From Choanephora cucurbitarum (Eukaryota; Mucoromycota; Mucoromycetes; Mucorales; Choanephoraceae), in contig JAIWNI010000212.1 of assembly GCA_025331435.1 (NCBI GenBank), positions 1 to 23,689 of the forward strand: DNA of 23,689 nucleotides, in the 5' to 3' direction. This document shows, in pieces, positions 9,906 to 21,900 of this stretch. Numbering within the stretch: the stretch's first letter is position 1; every line of letters starts with the position of its first letter. A program made the translations under genes and the position numbers. The notes under the pieces were generated by a model. The model searched no databases, was not told the origin of the DNA, and saw nothing but the letters and a program-made list of their open reading frames with translations.

Positions 9906-12153
9906 TTACTTATTGGTCGTCCTTATTTTTTTTAACTAATTCATCTCAATCAGCCCATATTAATTGTGTTGATTGATTATAGACCTAAGATTTAAATTGA
10001 TACACTTGATATCATACCGATGATGTTCGATCATGAATCAATATTCTGCATACATCCAGTTAATAACTATGCTTTTTTACTAGAGCCTGGTGTTACTAAA
10101 ATAATGCAGAATAAGACTTGTATGCTTTAATGATTTGCGATTGATAATTTTCCTTGCCTTACTGTTTTTTTGATAACATATACTTGAAATCAAGTTAAGA
10201 GTTGACGAAAGCTCATTTAAATCAGTATTAAAAAACTTTTACTACCTTTACCATAGAATCAGCCAACATGTTTTTACTGCAAACTGACCTAAATCATTCT
10301 GATAACATATTGCTTATTCACCCTAGATGATATAAAAATCAATCCCTTTGCGTCGAAATGTATATTACTCGAATACCAAATCATAATGGACTACTGCTGA
10401 CAAATAAAGAACAAACACTACTCAGTTAATATATAATTTGAAATGATTAGTTCTTCAACATGTTTCGATTTATCACAAGAGTTTTTCTCACTGCAATGGT
10501 CATTGACGCAAACATATATCAGTAACTTTTTTCAATGAAATCACAGTTTACTACCCAAATTCAATATTTTATACTTGGACTTTATTGATCTGTTTGCGTT
10601 ATCCCATCATTCTGTTATGCAATAGTAGACAACTATTTACAAGATCCCAAACACAATAAAGTAGATCTGTTGAATTGCGTAGTAAATATTATCAATGTGA
10701 GCTCATTGAGGTGAGCTAATGCTGAGTGTCTTTATTATGACATCTGTGGTTCTGCATTAGCTAAAGGATCAAGCTATTGAGCGCTTGATGAGAAAAGTTG
10801 TGTCTTTCTAAGCATCTTTATCTATATAGTTAGTTGGTTAGTAATACTTTAGGAGATGTCATATGGTCTTTCTTAATAGTTTGTATGGCTTTGTGAACTA
10901 ATCCATTCTTCGCGTAAAGTGCAGTACATCTCTTCATAGGTATAAGGTATAGATAAATATATGCCAATCCTCTTTTATATCATTTCCGATTAGATTACCT
11001 CACTTATCTACCAAATCTACTTGGACAAATGCTTTTAATACCTCTTTTTTTTCAATTTAACAGATTCAAGTTGAACTTATCAGGAGTGAGAAGATAGTGA
11101 TCACTTACACTGAGAATACATGCGATCGTAATCTAATTCGATGCAAAGGAAAGACATTATCATCTCGATTTTACTTCCATTCAGTCTTATTGGTGGATGT
11201 ATGTTTTCTCATCCTTTAGAACCACACTAAACACTAAACTATTTCTCATGACCTCATTTTTCTTTTCCCTTTCTTCCTTTTGTTGAAAATGCACAGTAAA
11301 AGGCTACCTTTATTCCGTATATATCGATCCATGAAGTGATTTGAATGAGTTATTTGTTCTAATATCTGCTCACTTATGGTTAGTTCAAATCCGTAGTATG
11401 TTGTCTATTACCTATACCTGTATTCCAAGTTGCTTATCTTCGAAATACCTTAAATTGTATCCCTATTACAGTAGAAGAGTCGGTCTTGTTCACCTTTGTT
11501 TCCAATGCTAACTACTATCTTAGGAATTAGCTACATGTACCCAATGCAAAGTTGTCATTCTTAAAGAAACAAATCTCTTTTACCTTATCGGTGAATTGTA
11601 TGGCACCGCTTTTGTAATGGTCTATCATTAAGTTCCAGGTATGTTAAATATCGATTAAGTGGCTTTTGTTTGCTTATATTAAAGCTGTCATTCTTAACAA
11701 ATACGTGGCTCTATATGGTATCGGCTTACTTTATACATTCAAATTCTGCTCTTATTTTCAATCCATGAACAGTGTCTTGTTGTATGGTTTGTCGTTATAT
11801 CTTACACTTCTGGTGAATGTTTATCTCCTACATGCTAATGCTGAGGATATGATAATTTCAAGGTCTTCAAGTTGACTTTCATCTCCATTACTTGTGTGTT
11901 CTCTGGTTATTTGCAATGTCGTATGTGTGTCTTTCTACATCGCATATGCTGAAACCGTGGACCCAAATGCATTTTCTGGTCATTTATAGTCGAAGCAGCC
12001 TTCTATAAGCCTAGTTGTACAAAGGTGATGATTGCCTTACAACTGTCGTTTATTGGTATGGACAAACTACTCTTTAAAATGTATTTCATTAACCACATTT
12101 ACTTCAGAAACAACTAATCTTCATAAGCGCGGCTGTTTCTTTGGCTTACCTTG

Positions 12154-12315
12154 TCAACATGTTGACAACATTCCCATGTCGAGTTGTACATCCTCGCTCA
12201 TTGACCCCATCATGCCGATCCCAGTAGGTTCATGTTGTTGCATCTTCGAGATCTTGCTGTCAGTAACGCGGTTTGGCTTTGCCAACGAGCTTTGGTGACT
12301 TTGATACTCCTCATG
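12154..12315 (-). other. Possible orphan coding exon on the minus strand
   Basis: A minus-strand frame of about 53 sense codons ends in TGA (12156-12154). It reads HEEYQSHQSSLAKPNRV, then TDSKISKMQQHEP and a Met/Gly/Asp-rich end GMMGSMSEDVQLDMGMLSTC. It is GC-richer than its surroundings, and its codons show mostly G/C third positions and purine first positions, as in coding DNA. A pyrimidine run precedes it (CATGAG could serve as acceptor) and ACAAG|GTAAGC follows the stop. I do not recognise the protein. It could be the last exon of a small or decayed host gene. The opposite frame (12032-12298) looks like a shadow. Confidence 0.25.
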
Positions 12316-13282
12316 AATGAAGGAAAAAAAATTGATTTTAATTTTGGAATTTATTGTTTTAGCGACGCCTTCTCAATATAAAGCTTTTACTTGTAGACGA
12401 CTCTATAGACTATGCTCTGTTCTCATACTTCAAGATCTCTATTCCTTAAAGGAAGAAATATCAAATCAGCGTTGAAGCTTGAATTTCGTTAGTGTAAGGC
12501 ATCCACTGAGACATAGCTCTCATATAAATTCTGTATTGTTTATAGTCAGTCACAACTTTACCCCCTATCATGATCAATCCATCAAAGGTCAATCTAAACA
12601 AATCTTTAATTCCATGCATTGACTGTTTGCTGTACACTATTATTGTAATTACCATGTGCTTTTATAAGAATTTATCAAAGGAAATCTCTAAACCATCGCT
12701 AAAAGAATATCATTTTAAAAGTGCTACAAGGATGTACCTATATATATATAATACCCGATTTCAATGTCTCTAAAATAAATCTATTTCATTAACCCATTCC
12801 AACTATTGGGCTTTCATTATAAGCAATCCTAAATAGGCCTTCTATATAAGGTTAGTCTATATCCGGTCATTCTCTAAACCTCTGACGAATCATATTATCC
12901 ATCAAATGCCTTTCGGAGTATCACTATTCGTGGAAATAAATACGGAATTGAATATCATTGGTCAGGAGGTACTTATTCCGTAATATCTAAAGCCTTTGAT
13001 TAGTTAAAATACGTCTCTTTATGGGAACAGATGTTCGAATCCCCCACTTTTGCACACCGCCTTGATGTAAATTACTCAAATTTTTTGAATGTCACCAATT
13101 AAAGATGTCCCAATGAGAAATCTGTGTTTACGAACTTTTTTACTCAAATCTACGCACTCTTACACACTTAATACTTTCCCCGTGAGCTGTAGTATATATA
13201 AACAATTTTGGATTACCAATTATGACAACATGAATAAGTATGCAGATTTGTGTTTAATAAATATGTTTAGTAATCTAATATA

Positions 13283-13310
13283 TCTATTATATTAAAAAGA
13301 TAAAATCGTA
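13283..13310 (+). other. Candidate 5' terminus of Helitron H2
   Basis: Sequence TCTATTATATTAAAAAG preceded by A matches the insertion rule (A|TC...). It lies 225 bp upstream of the RepHel ATG, with non-coding sequence between. It resembles the candidate H3 start (TCTAATATATACTG at 23564 on the minus strand). This is motif-based only. Confidence 0.45.
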
Positions 13311-13507
13311 AAACCCCAAATAGGAAGGTGTGACTGTCTCAATTTTTTGACCTTGATTTTAGCTGACAAATAAGTGATTACAGGAACAAATATCAAAGTT
13401 GCTTTTTAACTATTTGACATATTATTATTTTCAAAGTACTACTTGAGCCCAATAAAGATGAACAACCAAATGATATTGAGTCCTGACTATATATTGAAAC
13501 TTTAGAT

Positions 13508-16500
13508 ATGTTTATTCACTATAATCATGAAAATGAGCAAGCTCGAAAAAGAGCTAGAATTACACGTATTTCACGTGATCAACCTATTATTTGCAGTAGT
13601 TGCAATGAAGAGGGACATAGTCGTAGCACTAGCAGATTTTGTAGATTATATTCTGCAAGCATTTCTGCGAATCAAAACCTTGGTGCTGCACAAACTGATC
13701 ATTGTACAGAATGCTTATCTGAAGTACACAGCTTGAATCACTGTCCAATTTTGTTTTATGCAAATAATCCTGAGATGAGTGCCTTTAAAATAGCTCAAGA
13801 TCCAAGCAAAGTGACTCAAATTACTCGACATGACTCTGGAAGAATGAAGATTGAGTGTTCTTTTTGTCATGCCATGTTATGGATTGATGAGAGAGCCACT
13901 TATTAAAAGTCAAACCCTGTCTTCCAAATATGTTGTGGCAAAGGAAAATTCGTCATGAAAGATTTTGAGCCCTTACCTCCTTTGCTAACTGATCTTCTGA
14001 CAAAAAAAGATCCTGTCTCTGTTGAATTTCAAAGTAACATCAGAGCTTACAACAATGCTTTGTCATTTACTTCTTTGGGTGTCAAGTTGGATCATGCTGT
14101 CAGTAATGAGAGAAATGGTGCTTATGCTTTTCGCATTCATGGAAACGTCTATCACCGTATTGGAACTGCTTTGTATCCTGAAAATGGAGCATCTCCAAGC
14201 TTTGCTCAAATATATGTTTATGATGCGGCCAATGAGTTGGATAATCGAAAAAGTAAAATGCCATTTCTTTCTGTTGACACCTTGCAAAAACTCCAAAGCA
14301 TGATGCATCATGTCAACCCTTATGTTAGAGACTTTAAAACAATGGCTGATCTTGATAAGGATACTCCAGGAGGCTTAGCAGATATCAGTATGGTCTTTAG
14401 GTCGGAAGGCACACCTGATCCCCGTCGCTATAATACGCCCACTCATAGTACTGAGATAGGCGTCCTTATCATAAACTCAGACGATCATCGAGATGTCAGT
14501 AAGCCTACACATCGTGATGTTGTTATCCGTTTGAAAGGGGACACACCCAACGAGAATGGACTCCAATCCATAAACGAAATTAATCAACATTATGACCCTA
14601 TGCATTATGTTTTGATGTTTCCTCATGGACAGCCAGGTTGGAATATCAGCATGCGTACTTCTGATGGCTCAACAAAAGCAACTATAATGCAATTTTATCG
14701 ATACCATCTCATGATCAGACAAGTCTCGCCCAGTCAGCTTCATCTATTTAAGCATTTGTTTCATCAATATGTAGTAGATATGTATGCAAAGATGGAACAA
14801 GAGCGATTAAACTACTTGCGTCACAATCAAAATTCTCTTAGATGTGAGCTTTACACTAATTTAAGAGACGCTGCTGAAATTGATGATGCTGATATGGAAT
14901 CTGTTGGTCAAAAAGTAATCTTGCCATCGTCTTTTATTGGTAGCCCTAGACATATGGTACAGCTATATCAAGATTCAATGAGCATAGTTCGTAGATTCGG
15001 AAAGCCCGATCTATTTGTGACATTTACTTGCAATCCTACTTGGATTGAGATTACCAGAGAACTACAAGCCAATCAGACTAGCAATGACCGACCTGACCTT
15101 TGTAGTAGAGTGTTTCATATGAAATTGAAACAACTCATGAAGGATTTGACTGTCAATGGTGTTTTTGGAAAAGTGATCGCTCATATGCATGTGATTGAAT
15201 TTCAAAAAAGAGGGTTGCCACATGCCCATATATTGCTGATACTTTCCCCTGATGATAAGCTCATTGAAGAGGATATAGACAATGCCATTTCGGCTGAAAT
15301 TCCTGACAAAGAACAAAATCCACTCCTCTATGAGACTGTCACCAAAAATTTGATGCACGGACCTTGCGGTCTTTTGAATACATCTGCGCCATGCATGAAA
15401 GACGGCAAGTGCTCAAAAAACTTCCCTAAAGCCTTCAACGCTACTACACGTTTTAGAATGGAACAACAAGGTGGTTATCCAGAATATCGCAGAAGAAATG
15501 ATGGTAGATCAGTCAAAAGAAAGGGAATTGATCTTGATAATCGATGGGTGGTTCCTCATAACCCTTACTTGACAGTCAAATACAATGCTCACATCAATGT
15601 TGAGATTTGTGCTACGTTTGTTTCTGTCAAGTATGTATACAAATACGTGTACAAAGGGCATGTTAGGGTTTAGGTCGATGCAACTAAGAAGGATGAAATT
15701 CAAAAGTTCATTGATGCTCGATATGTGTCAGCTGCTGAATCGTGTTGGAGATTGTTTTCTTTTCCATTGCATGATGAATATCCTCACCACCAACGGTTGT
15801 CAATCCATCTTCCAGATCAACAACCTGTATATTTCGATGGAGACAGCAGTGTTGATGACGTCCTTAATCGCAACCAAAAGAATACAACTTTGACAGGTTG
15901 GTTTGAGGCCAATAAGGAGTATGAGTTTGCTCGCCAGCTTTTGTATATCGAGTTTCCTGAGCAATTTGTCTGGAAAAAAGAGAAAGATCGAAGCTTTTGG
16001 AAGCCTAGAGAAAGAGGTCAAGAGGGTACTATTGGCAGAATATACGCTATTTCACCTAAGGATAGTGAAAAATACTGCTTGCGTATGTTGTTGTACCATG
16101 TTCGTGGAGCAACCAGCTTTGAAGATCTGAAAACTGTCAATGGCATATGCTATTCAAGCTTCCGTGAATCAGCTCATGCTCTTAACCTTTTAAAGGATGA
16201 TAATGAATGGATCACCTGTCTTGAAGAAGCTTCACATTACAAGAATGCTGCTTCTTTAAGGAATTTGTTCGTGGTAATCATGGTGTTCAACTCTCCATCC
16301 GAACCATTCCAACTTTAGAACAAGTTTCGTGATGATCTTTCGGACGATTTTCTCTACAAGAAACGTCTATTGCTGCCCAATATTGAAGTAGAAATGGATC
16401 AGCAAATTTATGATTGCGCTCTTTTGGATATTGAAGAAGAAATGCAACATTATGGCTTTTCGTTGACAAATTACACTGGCTTCACTTTACCTTCGGCTGA

Positions 16501-18079
16501 TCCTAGAAATATTTACAATGGATTGTTAACCGAAGACCAAATGTTGGAACCTTTGATCATTAGGGAGCATTTGATCATGAATGCATTAGCATCCCTTGAA
16601 CCTGAACAGCCTCTGACATTCAATGAAGATCAACAAGCTGTATTCAATCGAATTATGCATCTTATTAGCAATCAAAACACGATTGAACCAAAGATCATAT
16701 TTCTTGATGGGCCTGGAGGCACTGGCAAAACTTATTTGTTTAACGCCTTGCTAAATGTTGTAAGAAGAGAGCATGGTATTGCTTTGTCTGTAGCATCAAG
16801 TGGAACAGCTGCTCTTTTGTTAAAGGGTGGTAAAACGGCTCATTCACTTTTTAAAATTCCTTTGAGTTGCAATCAGTTCTCTATGTGCTCAATTACCCCT
16901 ACCTCTGCTACTGCAAAGCTTATTACAGATGCAAAATTAATCCTATGGGATGAAGCATCCATGATTAGCAAAGACATTTTGGAAACTGTAGACAGGTCAT
17001 TGAAAGATATATGCAAGCAAATCAATCCTGCTCTCAAAGATGTTCCCTTTGGCGGTCGTGTGATTGTTTTTGGTGGCGATTTCAGACAGGTCTTACCAGT
17101 CATCCCTAAAGCATCAAGAGCTGATATCGTAGCACAATGCATAAATCGATCATTTTTAGTGGAAACACTTTGATCGAACTGCAACTACGTATCAATATGC
17201 GTGTTCAGGCATCTCTCGAATCAGGCAACACCGAACAAGCTACAAGGCTAAAGAACTTTTCTGACTACCTTTTGACTGTAGGAGATGGCTCCATCCCATC
17301 ATTGAATCCAGAAGGTGCAATCCAAATAGACCAAAGCATGATAATTAGCGGCAGCAATGTTCTGAGATTAGCTGATACTGTTTTTCACCAATTCCAAAGT
17401 ACGGCCTACCTGCAAGACAAGAACAAATTCCTCACCAGTCGAGCAATTCTTACTTCCTTAAACAGTAATGTTAACAGGATCAATGAATGCTTGCTGAATC
17501 AATTTGAAGGCAATTGTCATACTCTGTTGAGCTCTGATGAACTTTGTAAAGCAAATGGAATTGATATGCTGAGATATCCAATTGAGCTACTTCAACAAGA
17601 TCGAATCTGGAAGCCTGCCTCCTCACTGTCTTAGGTTGAAAGTGGGATGTCCAATAATGTTGTTGAGAAATCTAAATCCATCAAAAGGCTTAGTCAACGG
17701 TACGAGGTTGATTTGTTTGTCAATTAACACCAAGGTTATCCAAGCTGAAATTGCTACCGGTAGTCATGCAGGCGATATAGTCGTAATTCCTAGAATTCCT
17801 ATCGAATCTCAACCTGAGCAAATCGGTATTCACTTTGAACGTCTTCAATTTCCTGTACGCTTAGCCTTTGCCATGACAATTAACAAATCCCAAGGTCAGA
17901 CTTTAGATTTTGTTGGTTTATATCTGCCTTCCCCTGTCTTCTCTCATGGACAACTCTATGTAGCAATGTCCCGTATTCGAAACCCTCACTCTATCAAAAT
18001 AATGATTGATCATCAATATAGAAGAAAAATAACAAATGCAACAAGCAATATCGTCTACAAAGAAGTCTTTGACTATTAA
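13508..18079 (+). pseudogene. Helitron H2 RepHel (HUH Rep plus Pif1-like helicase), broken
   Basis: This is an otherwise full-length Helitron transposase of about 1,520 codons. Zinc-finger-like motifs come first (CSSCNEEGHSRSTSRFC; CTECLSEVHSLNHC). The Rep nuclease shows the HUH site in GLPHAHILL (His codons 15221 and 15227) and the paired tyrosines in KYVYKYVYKG (Y codons 15632 and 15644, spaced Y-x3-Y). The helicase has Walker A GPGGTGKT (16709-16732), DEASM, GGDFRQVLP, NKSQGQT and YVAMSR. The frame is constant from 13508 to about 17150 but has in-frame stops TAA 13904, TAG 15671 and TAG 16316, the last probably TGG (Trp) before N-K-F-R. Two frameshifts follow, near 17150-17172 (before NTLIELQLRINMRV) and 17590-17615 (before SGSLPPHCLRLKVGC). 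It is non-functional as it stands. Confidence 0.9.
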
Positions 18080-18101
18080 TAAATATTTTTTCTCTAATAA
18101 A
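18078..18101 (+). terminator. Polyadenylation signals after H2 RepHel
   Basis: Two AATAAA hexamers (18078-18083, overlapping the stop codon, and 18096-18101) lie directly at the end of the H2 reading frame, in AT-rich DNA. They are the expected position for 3' end formation of the transposase mRNA. Confidence 0.45.
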
Positions 18102-18186
18102 TATACATCTTATCAACTCAATCTCATATATATCATCTTTAGGTCAACACCGTCTTATTAGATTAAATCTTAGAAGCTGCCCCAGA

Positions 18187-18456
18187 ACCCAGGTTTTTTT
18201 ACCAAAGCAAAGGTTTAAAATACACGAAGCGCAGCGTAGGGGCTATTTTATACCGTCGCGAAGGTTCAAAAAAAATTTGGGTAGGGCCCCCACATTGTCA
18301 TGCTATTCGGATTAGCCAAAACAGCCCACTGCGAAGTGCAAGCCGGTTTCAACAGCGAAGCGGGCAAACCTTAGTGAAGGTTGATAAAATTTACCATAGC
18401 GCAGCGAAGGTCAAAATTTTATCACCGCAATGGCGGTTTGACTTGAAACAGGCTTG
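18187..18456. repeat. Two adjacent nested fold-back (inverted-repeat) structures
   Basis: Left structure: outer arms at 18187-18200 and 18268-18282 (ACCCA... / ...TGGGT) enclose an inner hairpin with arms 18212-18222 and 18244-18254 (10 of 11 pairs). Right structure: outer arms 18339-18353 and 18442-18456 (13 of 15 pairs). These enclose CCTT/AAGG (18369-18380), a long hairpin (18383-18395 with 18409-18423) and ACCGC/GCGGT (18424-18437). Both inner loops contain GCGCAGCG. The outer flanks hold related GCGAAG-type motifs. This looks like fold-back/MITE-type elements, or a diverged Helitron 3' structure. Confidence 0.6.
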
Positions 18457-18494
18457 TTTAATACTAAAAATATAATAAAATTCTGTTTACTTAC

Positions 18495-18589
18495 CATATT
18501 AGAACGACATCTAAGAAATTCCTTATCAGATTCAGATAATTTCATCCACCTAATCGGCTGATGCATCTCTACTTGCATAAATTTAAAAT
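18495..18589 (-). other. Candidate orphan exon flanked by splice signals
   Basis: On the minus strand a 95-base segment lies between an acceptor (TTTATTACAG, ending 18590) and a strong donor GTAAGT (18494-18489). It is open in the frame that reads FKFMQVEMHQPIRWMK, then LSESDKEFLRCRSNM. The peptide is hydrophilic and has no recognised family. It sits between H2 and the H3 3' end, outside H3. It may be a captured or stranded host exon. A chance open stretch of this length is possible. Confidence 0.3.
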
Positions 18590-18726
18590 CTGTAATAAAG
18601 TTTCAATAACAACGGAGTAATTAAAGAGGTACGTGCTTCGTGATGCATAAAATAGCAATAACAGATATACATGTACCTGTATGTTGCGCATGTACATGAT
18701 GATTATGCCTTTCAATGTACATATTC

Positions 18727-18840
18727 ACTAGCCGACCTACTCGCTACGCTCGCTTACAGTCGTCGTCGCCTGTGGTTTCGATCCTGGCAACCTCCCCCCC
18801 CCACATCCACCCCCCCCACACACACACACCACACACCTCC
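18727..18840 (-). repeat. Helitron H3 3' terminus with G-rich/GT-rich subterminal tract
   Basis: Plus-strand 18727-18757 is the reverse complement of H1 1857-1887, base for base. Further in, the block shared with H1 continues with a few changes (CCAGGATCG instead of CCAGGATCC). Beyond it is a tract with C runs at 18794-18802 (9) and 18810-18817 (8) and CA repeats, so the element strand has long G runs and GT repeats, more extended than in H1. Confidence 0.8.
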
Positions 18841-18905
18841 CCACACCTCCACCAATTGATTCTTATAACTGGGTTTACTTAAAGTCTAAAATGGTTGTAA
18901 TTTAT

Positions 18906-21900
18906 TTAATTCAGAAGTAGTTCGGGATAAATGATATTTTCTATTTTGTTGTAGTTAGTGTTATCAGAGTTTGGTTGATGAAGAATATGAATTCCCTTTA
19001 GGTTAGTTGACCTTGATAGAGCAACATATAGTTGTCCATGAGTAAAAGTAGGGTTACGCAGATCAATTCCAACATTTTTTAATGATTGGCCTTGTGACTT
19101 ATTGATAGCCATTGCAAAGCTTAGCTTTACAGGGAATTGCTTTCGTGTAAGGATAAAGGGGTATTCATTTTCCAATGTTGATAGTTGAATTCGAGGAAAT
19201 ACTTCTATTTGTTCGTTTTCTGAACCATCTTCTTGCAACACAGATACTATTAACGTGTACGAAAGGATATTTTTTACAATAAGCCTTGTACCGTTGCATA
19301 AGCCTTTTTGAGGATTTAAATATCTTAATAACATAACAATACATCCTTTTTTCAATGTAAGTTTTGCAGGTCAGAAGCAGGGATGGTTAAGAGTCTGAAG
19401 ATACTCCGGAGCTAAGCGGTGTACTTCGTCATTTTCTTGGTCTGATGTATCGGCAGTATCGGCAGAGAGCAAGGTTATTGAATCCCCAGGCATGAGATCC
19501 AGCATCATTTCGTTTAAGCTATCAACAACTGAGTTTCGTGTAGTCAAAATAGCTGATTTAAAAAAGAAATGAGGGTTTTCTAATGACCGATCAAGATCTT
19601 GTTTAGGATATATCTTGGAAATCAGCTCTTCAAGTGAAAGCGTTTGCGATATGTAGTCCGAAAAAGAGATGTTTTGATTCTGAAAACTTATATGATGCGT
19701 AATCAAATCTAGCCATTTCTTAAAATGAGCATCGTTAGAGGTTGTTCCTCGGACACGCATGTTAATTCGAAGCTGTATAACAGTTATTCTTGACCAAATG
19801 TACGAAATTTTGATTGAAACAACAACAATCATTGCACGATTACTGTTTTTAATAACCGGAGGGATTTGAGCGAAATCTCCAGCCAACACAACAGGTATAC
19901 CACCAAACGGCTTTTCTTTACCACATACATCTTTCAGGCTTCTATCAACGGCTTCAAAACCAAGTTTGTTTTGCATTGGAACCTCATCCCCGATAATCAA
20001 AGTTGTTCTTCTTAACAAATCAGCTAGTTGTCCTTTCTTTGTTAGATAACAGAGAGAGGTCCCGTTGATTGTTATAGGTATCTTAAATCTGAAATGAGAC
20101 GTACGTCCACCAGAAAGAAGCAAAGAAGCAATACCAGAAGAAGCAACGCACAGAACAATCTTTTCTTGACTACGAAAGTAGTTGCAAAGAGCATTATAGA
20201 CAAATGTTTTACCAGTACCTGCTGGACCATGAAGAAAATAGCAAACGTTTTGAGAGTCAGATGAAATTGTACTGTCTGTTACAGAATGCTCAATGCCATT
20301 CACTACAGTATCCAAAGCATTCTTTTGGTCTTAGTTAAAAAGAGCATATTTTTATTCATAAGCTGCTTTTTCTAATTCGACATCATACGCAAGTTGTTCA
20401 TTTATCAATCTGTTTAATGATGCTCTTTGTGAATTGGCCAATACATCGAGATCATTAGTCCAATCATTTTTGTATGATGGCATGTGACATGTCTCTAAAG
20501 AGGAACCAAGGCGGCCGAGCTTTTCATCCAACAGAAATAAGCCATAATCCTATTCAGATTGACCTTTGTAAAACAGGCTGTCATCAGTTACTGTATACTT
20601 TTCGTGGTGTTGGCCCGGAAACAGAGTTTGTAGCTTATGGGCTAAATCATCACAGATGTTGACACAGTATTCTTCCCAAAGCAATGCAGGGTCAATCAAT
20701 TGACCAAAAGTCAAAGCAGTGACGAACAGGTTGCGAAGAGAACTGCCAGTTGAAAACATGACAGCTTCATTAAAGCAATGGTTCCATTCCTTGTCATCTT
20801 CTATCAAATGAATCTTTAAACAAGCTTGCATAAACGTTTCACACTGCATGCCATTCACAGTATGAAGCTCTTCGAAAGACTTTGATCCAGCTACATTTGT
20901 CAACAGCAATCGAAGGTAGAACCTTTCACCAGATTGTGGACTACAATATGGTACTCTACCAATTGCAAATCCTCTTTGTCGATGCTTCCACACTCTATCT
21001 TACTTATTCCAAATAAAATACTGCGGAAAGTCTTGATACAGATATTTTTGAGCAGTTGGATTGTTTGGGTAATAAGCAAAGTATGCCATTAACATAGTGC
21101 GACTGTTGGCAAGAGTGTCTCGGAGCTCAGAGGGAGTGGCATCCTCAGGAAAGTATACTGGCTGCTGATTGGGAAGATGTAATGCCAAAAGTGTAACTGT
21201 CGGATCTTCTTCGTGAATTTTGTACTCAAAAATGCGAGCAAAAGCTTCCGTGGGACCGATGTAGCGACCTTGGAGATGTCTTTTAATCTCGTTCTCAGTA
21301 TCGCTCAATTTTAGCGTCGTTCTATCCAATCCTTTATAAACGTATTTGTTTATATACTTGATGGCTTTTACGCTTTGGCAGGATCCAACATTAATATGCC
21401 CTTTGAACTTTTTTGATAGGTATGGGTTGTATGGTACAATCCATCTATTATCAATGACAACAGATTCATTACCTTGTCCCAAAGGATTGCGGATAGAATA
21501 CTGCGTGCTTGGATCAATAGACCTTGTTCTTTTATACAAAGGATAGCCATCATCAGTGGTGACAGTTTGCTCAGTAAATGTCTTGGGAAATCTCTTAGAG
21601 CATTTCAAGACTCCATTTGCATCTTTGACCATACATGGAGACTTTGGATTCAAGTTACCGCAAGGCCCATGGACCATGTTTTTGGTAACTATCTCATAAA
21701 GCTCAGGATCACTTTCCTTCGAAGGGATCTCAGCCGAGATGATCCAGTCAATTTCGTCAGCGAAATGGATGGCGTGGGACGAATCCAAAAACAAAAGCAA
21801 ATGAAGATGAGGAAGACCTCTTTTTTGATACTCTATTGTTCGAGCCAAACACATTCTTCACTTTCAAATCTTTCAACAGTTCTTTCACTTTCAAATCAAA

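Larger units (their letters stand above)
9455..13282. other. Long AT-rich intergenic stretch, no confident gene
   Basis: About 3.8 kb without a long or recognisable reading frame. Short frames (for example 11666-11875, 12032-12298, 12570-12773 and 13089-13295 on +) have no recognisable motif and weak coding character. Exceptions noted separately are a purine/pyrimidine tract pair near 9.67-9.9 kb and a possible minus-strand exon at 12154-12315. Minus-strand stretches near 12461-12580 (a frame ending MSQWMPYTNEIQ...) and 11790-11880 (GDESQLEDLEII) look faintly protein-like and could belong to the same decayed gene. I found no tRNA or terminal repeats. Confidence 0.4.
13283..18101 (+). mobile_element. 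Helitron H2, near-complete but inactivated
   Basis: This second Helitron family has Rep and helicase in one long frame. The proposed 5' end is A|TCTATTATATTAAAAAG at 13283, which fits the common fungal and plant Helitron start (TC, then an AT-rich TCTAxTATAT-type end). The 3' end is not resolved. No CTRR|T preceded by a hairpin is obvious after the stop, and the coordinate given is the last polyadenylation signal. The fold-back tract at 18187-18456 may be part of, or inserted in, the H2 3' region. The protein is diverged from H1 and H3. Confidence 0.7.

Noticed and set aside
12032..12298. Plus-strand 88-codon frame as a gene
   Set aside because: Its composition (Cys/Ile/Ser-rich, no motif) fits a shadow of the more coding-like minus-strand frame at 12154-12315.
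13025..13056. GTTCGAATCC as the T-loop of a tRNA gene
   Set aside because: The five bases before TTCGAAT do not pair with those after it, and no D-arm or acceptor arms are found upstream.
18731..18790. tRNA-like or SINE-like B-box (GGTTTCGATCC) inside the Helitron 3' end
   Set aside because: No T-stem or acceptor pairing can be built around it, and the block is explained by the shared Helitron terminus in H1 and H3.
18671..18859. Plus-strand 62-codon frame ending in a Pro/Thr/His repeat
   Set aside because: It is produced by the C-run and CA-repeat tract of the H3 3' terminus; there is no sign of coding.
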